From: Magnolia sinica
Taxonomy: Eukaryota > Streptophyta > Magnoliopsida > Magnoliales > Magnoliaceae
Assembly (NCBI RefSeq): GCF_029962835.1
Contig: NC_080590.1
Coordinates: 67,176,501 to 67,240,500 of the forward strand
Direction of reading: 5' to 3'
Length of the DNA stretch: 64,000 nt
Shown here in pieces: positions 58,260 to 64,000 of this stretch. Both the position numbers and the translations under genes were made by a program. The notes under the pieces are model-generated. The model searched no databases, was not told where the DNA came from, and saw only the letters and a list, made by a program, of their open reading frames with translations. The first letter of the stretch is position 1, and the number at the start of each line of letters is the position of its first letter.

Positions 58260-59280
58260 GTATAAAAGTAATTATCATTGGAGTCTAGGGTGCACCCCAC
58301 CATGATGTTTATGTGAAGTCCACCCCATGTTAAGTCCATGCCCAAAAACCAGCCCTGCCCATAATTCAGGTAAACCACATGATTAAAAACAATGTCGAAA
58401 GACTCTTGGTGTGGCCCATTTGAATCACATATAGATTTGACTTTTGAGCCTTAAACCTAAAATGGGTTGGAGTGGACAACATATAATCATGACGGTGGGC
58501 CTAGTGTGTCCAATTGATATTTTTCATCCCTGGGCCTAACGGGGGATTACATGAAGTGGATCTCACATACACCTCAAGGTAGGCCCTGTAAAAGGAATTT
58601 CATGGACCCCAACCTTGATTTTTTATGGGCCCACCGTGATGTATATGTGAGATCCACCTAACCACTAGATGTGTAATCTCACGTTAAGTATAGAGTCAAA
58701 AAAATTAGGCTGACTTGTAATTAAGGCGGGGTAGGTCAGTGGAAAATGTTGGGAGAGACATCCACCCTTGAATTTTAAATGGCCCACAATAATGATTATG
58801 TAAAATCCACTCTAGCCATTAAGGGCCCATTTGGATACCACCAAGTAAGTTACTTTTTCTACTTACAACAGTAGATAAGTAACTTATTTAAGATCAAGTT
58901 TGGAATTATAAGTAACTTTTTTACTTAATTACTTCAATTACTTCATCTTAATAAAGAAATCAAGATAAGTTACTTATCTTAAGTAACTTAAGATCCAAAC
59001 GTGGCCTAAATGACATACCCTAACATAAAACCCCAAACCCATTATTCAGGCCCATACGTAGAGAGATTAAGTTTGTTAGATGAAAGTTGCCCTATATACT
59101 CCTAATTGTGTAGTCTACCTCAATAATAGATGGAGCTGATTTTTTGGTTCCTAAATCTAAAATAGGATGATGCACCCGATAGTTTTAGGATGGATTTAAC
59201 AAAAACATGACAGTGGGGCCAATCCGACATGGCACCTTTTCCATCTCTTAGCAATTTGTAAGTAGGACCTAATTTTCTTT
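58260..59280. repeat. Dispersed repeat copy, host of a Harbinger-like MITE
   Basis: 'aagtaattatcattggagtctagggtg' near 58267 recurs at 59704. 58610-58820 and 59010-59270 match 60640-61050 (e.g. 'taatctcacgttaagtata', 'aaaataggatgatgcaccc'). No coding sequence. Confidence 0.6.
58823..59006. mobile_element. Harbinger/Tourist-like MITE, TSD TAA
   Basis: 184 bp, starts GGGCCCATTTGGATACC, ends (inverted) GGCCACGTTTGGATCTT, with TAA on both sides (58820-58822 and 59007-59009). The interior is rich in 'aagtaactta' words that can pair. Insertion splits the larger repeat cleanly. Confidence 0.75.
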
Positions 59281-60280
59281 TGGTATTACTGGATTGCCCT
59301 TCCAGTAGTCATAAGTGGGCTGGGCCACAATCGGGTTGGGTTGTACACAAAACGGGCTTGCAATTAAATCTCGAGCCTTGCCCTCCAGCTTGATACCACA
59401 TCTCAGTTCGGCCAGAGGAGAGATAGAGCTAGGCCCAAAAGCCCAAGGGCCAGCCCAACCCACATTATATACAACACGAGCTTCAGTTAGAAAAGGAAAT
59501 GTAATTTTACAAAATACCTTATTCTTCAGTTAGAAAAGGAAATGGAATTTTACAAAATACCTTATTAATATGGTATTTATAGGTACCTTTTTCAAAGAGA
59601 TTTTCAAACAGGTACCTTATTAAAAAAATACCTTTATTAATAAGCCATTTATAGTTACCTTTTTCAAAGAGGTTTTTAATAAGTTGCCCCATTTATTAAT
59701 TTAAGTAATTATCATTGGAGGCTAGGGTGGGCCCACCGTGGTGTTTACATGAAATCCATCCTGACCACTTCCAGATGTGTCACCCTTAGGCCTAGGGCCA
59801 AAAATCGGCCCCCCATTTATGTTTCAGGTGGACTACATGATTAAAAATACACCAGCCCGTCTATGATTCAGGTGGACCACATGATTGAAACAATGTCTAG
59901 GGCAATGCCCACCCTCCAAATCGTTTCCCTTGGTGTGACCCATTTGGATCACATATATGATCATCACAGTGGGCTCTCTAAAAATCAAGGGTGGATGTCT
60001 CTCCAAATGGTTTCTTTTTTTTTCTTTTCTTTTCTTTTTTTCTTTTTTTTGGGTGTGGCCTACCTACATCACACGTCAAAATGATTTTTTGTGGCATAAC
60101 ATTGGATTACACATCTAATGGATGGATTGTAGTGGACCTTGCATATGTTCACACCAAAAATGAGTGTAAAAAACAGTCCTCAAGGTAGGCGACGTAAGAA
60201 AAAATAATACTAATAACAATAATGCACATCAAGTGAGAGGCTAAGAAATCAAGGGCAGGAATCCGTCTCATAGCTGATAT
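59281..60280. other. Repeat-derived intergenic sequence
   Basis: A 36-bp stretch starting 'ttcagttagaaaaggaaatg' occurs twice (59482 and 59526), and 'cctttttcaaagagattttcaa'-like words repeat at 59587 and 59657. From 59700 to 60260 it is another diverged copy of the GGGCCCACC repeat. No gene seen. Confidence 0.55.
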
Positions 60281-60282
60281 AT

Positions 60283-60618
60283 TAAAAAGGAGAATGTCTG
60301 AAGTCCAACCAGTTGGACCATAGTTTAAGGTACAACCAGTAGATAGCTTCCTACTTGTTAATTGCTTCTGAAATCCAATCTTCTTAATAGATTGGCCCCA
60401 CCATGAGGATCACTTAGTACAAACATCATCATCCTATCTGCTAGTCAAGTGACCCACACTACAGAAAAGAGTGTATAGCCATTATTAGATTTTCATGAAA
60501 AATCTTGTTCACTGTGGGAACGGCTTGGAGGTCTCATTCACTCGATAAATTAGAAGTTATCCATAAGGTGGACCCTAACATGTGGTCCAACTGGTTAGAC
60601 TTTTACCTTAAAAAAATA
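60283..60618. mobile_element. Small TIR element (MITE)
   Basis: The left arm contains AAGTCCAACCAGTTGGACCA (60301-60320). The right arm, inverted, contains AAGTCTAACCAGTTGGACCA. Outer bases 'ttaaaaagg' and 'ttttttaaggt' also pair. The element splits the repeat seen on both sides. TSD not determined. Confidence 0.6.
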
Positions 60619-60639
60619 TTTTAAAGTTGCCAGCCTTGA

Positions 60640-61050
60640 TTTTTGACAGCGCCTACAGTGATGGATATTACATGTGTAATCTCATGTTAAGCATATAGCC
60701 AAACAAGTAGGCTGACTTGGAGAGACGTCTACCCTTAATTTTACATGGCCCATCATGATCATTATATAAAATACACTCTAAACATTCTATGACACACTAA
60801 AACTTAGAGCCTAAACCCAACATTCAGGTCCATATGTAATTTAGGAGGGTGCTACACCAAGAGAATTTGTAGGGTGAAAGCTAACCTTATACTGTTGCTA
60901 ATTGTGTGGTCTGATTGAGTAATGAATGGAGCTGATATTTGGTTCTTAGACCTAAAATAGGATGGCGCATCCTTTGGTCAGGTGGATATAACAAAAATAC
61001 CATGGTGGATTCCACCCAACACTACCTTTTCCTTGCCAATCTGTAAGAAG
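60640..61050. repeat. Third copy of the larger dispersed repeat
   Basis: Parallels 58610-59270 without the Harbinger-like insertion, which helps define that insertion site. Confidence 0.6.
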
Positions 61051-61079
61051 GATGTAAGAAGTATAGTGGGGGGAAAAAA

Positions 61080-61310
61080 AAAAAAAGTCATTTAGGAACG
61101 GTTTAAACCCGTTCCTAAATGAGGCGTCGCAAATTAAAAAAGAACGGGTCAGAACCGTTTTGGATACCGTTTCAAATTTTAGAAACGAAATTTTAGGAAC
61201 GGTTTTAAACCGTTCTGGTGCCGGCGGTCACATTCTAGGAACGAAATTTTAGAAACGGTTTTAAACAGTTCTAAGTGTTGTCAACGGTCTCATTTTACGA
61301 TGGAATTAGA
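61080..61310. repeat. GGAACGGTTTTAAACCGTTCC palindrome cluster
   Basis: Repeated words AGGAACGGTTTTAAACCGTTC and AGAAACGGTTTTAAAC. The first copy (61090-61120) is an almost perfect 31-bp hairpin. Such clusters are typical subterminal regions of CACTA-type elements. An A-run precedes it (61076-61086). Confidence 0.6.
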
Positions 61311-61319
61311 ACAATTTAA

Positions 61320-61807
61320 AACCCTCATAAACACAAATTTTAAGATCAAGGGAAATAGATTAACAAAAGTTTATTGCATTCCATCAAAATAGAGATTAAT
61401 CCAAAGAAAAACATAAGAAAATAATGTGCTTGAAGATGTTTCATTACAAAATCAAATTTACAAAAAGCTCCAAGTAACTTAACAAACAAGGAAAGAATAA
61501 CAAAACCTTTCATTGTCTTATGAAAATGATCCAGCCATACTCTCGGAATCATTATGAAAAAAGACACAATTGATTATGTGATTTCGCCATAGGCAGCATG
61601 CTCCTTTGCTACAGCGACCAATTGAGCACTTATGCATGCTTTTAATCCTTTAAGATGATTACCTAACAATAAGAATCCTTTCTTTGATAGTTCTTATTTA
61701 TATGGGCTGTTAAAATCACAGGGTGTGTAAATCAAGTTAGCTAGGAATGATCCTTTCAACAGCAATGTATGTGAGAGAAATTGATGCACCACCTGCAACA
61801 TTACATG
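61320..61807. other. Intergenic or UTR-like sequence
   Basis: AT-rich. Open frames such as the minus-strand 61346-61567 show no domain. Nothing further supported. Confidence 0.4.
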
Positions 61808-62432
61808 GACCAACTGTATACACTACTAAAAATAGCAGCCGATGTTTTGGTGATAAATCCAGTTCAGCTTTAGGGGATCTCAAAAGGGTTTTCTTTTGTG
61901 TGAGAGAGGATGTCGGTTTAACTTTAGTTGTGGGTTTCTTTGGTTTGTTGTACAGCTTTCTTCCTTCTGTTTTTGTTCCTGTTTTCCTCTTGGCCATTGT
62001 GCCTTCTTAATAAAATTCAGTACCTTCAAAAAAAAAAAAGCAGCAAGAAAACCTGGGGCAAGATATTGTAGACATAATGGTAATAAATGTTTTAGACATA
62101 AATACTGCCAAAGATCAGCAAGCAGAAATGTTCCAGACATGGACAAATCAAGTCAATGGCTTTATCAGGAACAAGCTCTATTCCTAAACAATGTCATGTG
62201 ATTATTCCAAGGTATCCACGAATACATATTAAGGCTCCTAAACAAAAGAAAGATGGGTGGAAGCCTTTCTCCCAGCAGTTTGGGGCTGGCTTTTAGATGA
62301 TAGATTCCTGATCAATTTAATTCCCACAACTAAATGCATATAGGTGCTTTAAAAAAAAAGAAAAAGAAATGTGAATAGAATGTGGATGCATGTAGCCATC
62401 ACTTCTACACTATCTGGTGCTGAGTAAAATAC

Positions 62433-62500
62433 CTTGAGTCTGGCGATTTTAGAGATTGAGAAAGTGTATACATAAGTTGGGTCCAACATTCTTCTGCATC
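62433..62500 (-). pseudogene. Captured UBP6-type exon C
   Basis: Minus strand, acceptor TTGACAG, then DAEECWTQLMYTLSQSLKS and PDSR, donor GTATTTT. This is the conserved QQDAEECWTQLLYTL segment of UBP6/USP14 ubiquitin carboxyl-terminal hydrolases, the proteasome-associated deubiquitinases. 68 nt, no stop. It lies downstream of exon B in the correct gene order. Confidence 0.85.
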
Positions 62501-62587
62501 CTGTCAAATATTGGAAAAGAAGGCATGCTAGGCTCCATTAGCAAAACAACTGATCTCTAATTTGAGTGCTTAGACACAACAAAATAC

Positions 62588-62647
62588 CTGTTGCATGAAG
62601 AAACCATTGTGCTGCTGGGAAAATTGGGGATACTTCTTACGTAAGAT
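62588..62647 (-). pseudogene. Captured UBP6-type exon B
   Basis: Minus strand, acceptor TTTGGGCAG, then ILRKKYPQFSQQHNGFFMQQ, donor GTATTTT. 60 nt, open, and phase-compatible with exons A and C. Confidence 0.85.
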
Positions 62648-62759
62648 CTGCCCAAATGAATGAGACAATTAATAGAGAAAGGAAGATGGAAGGAAAAAAT
62701 ATTGCTTTGATACCAGCGGATGTCTTTTTCTACTAGCAGGTTGATGAGCCAAAAAAGGG

Positions 62760-62761
<2 letters not shown>

Positions 62762-62814
<53 letters not shown>
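62762..62814. repeat. (TA)n microsatellite
   Basis: About 25 TA units in the intron between exons A and B of the captured UBP6 segment. Confidence 0.95.
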
Positions 62815-62817
<3 letters not shown>

Positions 62818-62968
62818 ATGTATACCGTTAACTACTTGATAGTTGATTAGTCAATATTCACATTATTACATCACCATTGGATTTTTTTTACAATTGGGGC
62901 CCGATAGACTTAGAAGGGAAAAGCCAACAAAATCTTATATGATAACAAGAGCAACGTGAAGAACTAAC

Positions 62969-63095
62969 CATCCAAAAGTGCATTGGGGCAATAGGCTTGA
63001 CATTGCGATCAAGCTCGCCAAACACATCTCGGGTGGCAACAGTCAAAAGATGTGACGAATGATCTAATTCATTGCTCCTTCCAGAATCTGTATAA
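62969..63095 (-). pseudogene. Captured UBP6-type exon A
   Basis: Minus strand, acceptor TTTTCCTAAACAG, then YTDSGRSNELDHSSHLLTVA, TRDVFGELDRNVKPIAPM and HFWM, donor GTTAGT. In the family this follows the catalytic Cys exon (LGNTCYMNS), which is not present anywhere in 63096-64000. The His box and ubiquitin-like N-terminus are also absent, so no working protease can be made. The three exons are open and keep normal splice sites, which suggests recent capture or some constraint. Confidence 0.85.
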
Positions 63096-63242
63096 CTGTT
63101 TAGGAAAACAAAAAAAATTAGGCAAATTCAGCCAAGCAGAGATTAATGCATCAACGGATGTTATTTTTAGTAGTGTATACAGTTGGTCACAGCTCTATAT
63201 TTTAATAACGGGAAGGATCCCAATGCATTGAATAATGGATAC

Positions 63243-63314
63243 CTGTTTCTTCTGTAATTCATTGTTCTCCTCTTTATGTTTTGCAAGTTCAGCCTCCAAT
63301 TCCATGGTATAAGC
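63243..63314 (-). pseudogene. Isolated leucine-zipper exon of a group-A bZIP factor (ABF/ABI5-like)
   Basis: Minus strand, acceptor TTCTGCTAG, then exactly 24 codons reading AYTMELEAELAKHKEENNEL then QKKQ, donor GTATCC. In ABF/AREB genes this is exon 2, directly after the basic region exon that ends ...RARKQ. Neither the basic region (towards 64000) nor the following C-terminal exons (…RRTQTGPW type) were found in the window. It may be another captured exon, or part of a real gene with long introns whose first exon lies beyond 64000. Confidence 0.75.
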
Positions 63315-64000
63315 CTAGCAGAAGAATTAAATTAGATAAAACACAAGCATGCATACCAGGATATGAAATATTGTAAACTCTGAGGTGGTTACATAAAAAA
63401 ATTTTAAATCAATGCAGCATCAAGTGTGCTTTGGTCTCCATATCCCCATGGTAGCCGACAACGATGCAGTATTATGGATGTCTAAGAGATTCTCTTGCTC
63501 TTACATTTATGGATGTCAATGTATCAAACACATCATATCCACTTAGGTTTCAAGCCATTCATGCACAATACTAGAGGATCTGTTGCGTCATCCCCCACAA
63601 CAATAACATCACCATAACAAATTTGCAAAGAAAGAAATTAGACAGTCAGAACACCACTTCTCATGTAGTGAAAGGCATGCCACAAAACAGAAATAACAGG
63701 AAAATGAACACCACTTCCAAAGAAAAAATGAGGCAATTCAACATGGAATTGACAAGGTAGGTAATAGATGAAATACCCAAAGCCCGTGCACTCCATAATC
63801 AACTACCTGCAGCCAAAAACTAGCTCATGTCAACAACTCTACATACATCATTTTTTGAATAGGCATCCATATAAAAATCAAATCGTAATCGACATCGACG
63901 TCATCCATATTCCAAAGAAGAATATGAAGCTCGTTGATGTTGACATGCTAGTTTTTGGGGGGCATGCTGGAATCTTCATCTTACCATTGCTGTTGAAGAC
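63315..64000. other. Window end, no gene resolved
   Basis: AT-rich. One further exon-like block on the minus strand (acceptor TTTTTGGCTGCAG, then VVDYGVHGLW, about 63779-63808) is too short to assign. If the bZIP exon belongs to a real gene, this would be its intron. Confidence 0.4.

Larger units (their letters stand above)
61808..63188 (-). mobile_element. TIR element (CACTA-like ends) carrying UBP6 exons
   Basis: Two 37-bp inverted arms with three mismatches: 61808-61844 begins GACCAACTGTATACACTAC, and 63188-63152 read inverted begins the same. Inside the outer 13 bp each arm reads CACTACTAAAAATA, a CACTA-type end. Either the TIR is 37 bp, or a CACTA-like element (61821-63176) inserted into a perfect palindrome GACCAACTG-TATA-CAGTTGGTC. 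The interior holds three consecutive exons of one host gene and introns, but no transposase. Confidence 0.65.

Noticed and set aside
61747..62201. Overlapping frames of 86-101 aa on both strands near the TIR element
   Set aside because: No domain, run across the TIR boundary, and include poly-A derived lysines.
1..64000. CRISPR arrays, bacterial operons, rRNA or tRNA genes
   Set aside because: Palindromic motif clusters have irregular spacing and variable arms, with no conserved-repeat/unique-spacer pattern; no cloverleaf or rRNA core was recognised by eye.

Overview
This window is a gene-poor, repeat-dense piece of a flowering-plant nuclear genome. The evidence is plant-type Ty1/copia and Ty3/gypsy elements with kilobase-long LTRs, CACTA, hAT, Mutator-like and Harbinger-like DNA transposons, and spliceosomal exon fragments of plant genes. 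The many copies of a 'GGGCCCACCRTGATGTAT' type non-autonomous repeat hint at a magnoliid-like genome, but that is only an impression. No intact host gene could be supported.

Positions 1 to about 38,670 are one nested stack of LTR elements, resolved by 5-bp target-site duplications (TSDs). The base layer is a plus-strand SIRE-like copia element whose 5' end lies before the window. Its RNase H is cut in two (2158-2345 and 28145-28300), its env-like accessory gene is cut in two (28755-29472 and 33904-34310), and its 3' LTR (34848-38079) is also interrupted. The insertions into it are an LTR ending at 2157, a minus-strand copia element of the same lineage (2346-28139), a 4.4-kb solo LTR (29478-33898, TSD TTATG) and a minus-strand copia solo LTR (35088-36801, TSD CTAGG). 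The minus-strand copia carries its own insertions: a full-length Ty3/gypsy chromovirus-like element (3526-16931, TSD CTTTC) in its 3' LTR, a solo LTR (18987-20886, TSD GTATC) in its integrase, and a gypsy-family solo LTR (23955-27036, TSD CAAAT) in its 5' LTR. All coding regions are broken by stops, frameshifts or insertions.

Positions 39,252-47,833 look like a CACTA transposon that gathered host gene fragments: a CT-rich leader, an EF-Tu exon, an exon of a PMT-type methyltransferase, several unidentified exon-like blocks and a copia RT fragment, followed by GC-rich subterminal repeats. It sits in an older gypsy-type LTR remnant.

Positions 48,000-61,300 hold small non-autonomous elements. 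These are a 583-bp copia solo LTR (TSD CATCA), a Mutator-like MITE with a 10-bp TSD nested in another MITE, a hAT element with a perfect 8-bp TSD, a Harbinger-like MITE with TSD TAA, several diverged copies of one larger repeat, and palindrome-rich sequence.

Positions 61,808-63,188 are a terminal-inverted-repeat element carrying three consecutive, still open exons of a UBP6-type ubiquitin protease on the minus strand. Just outside it, at 63,243-63,314, is an isolated exon encoding the leucine zipper of a group-A (ABF/ABI5-like) bZIP factor.

The most interesting signals are (1) the same type of accessory ORF (acidic tail plus coiled coil) in both the gypsy element, upstream of gag, and the copia element, downstream of pol; (2) arrays of short self-complementary motifs, different in sequence but alike in form, in several LTR families; and (3) repeated capture of host exons by TIR elements.
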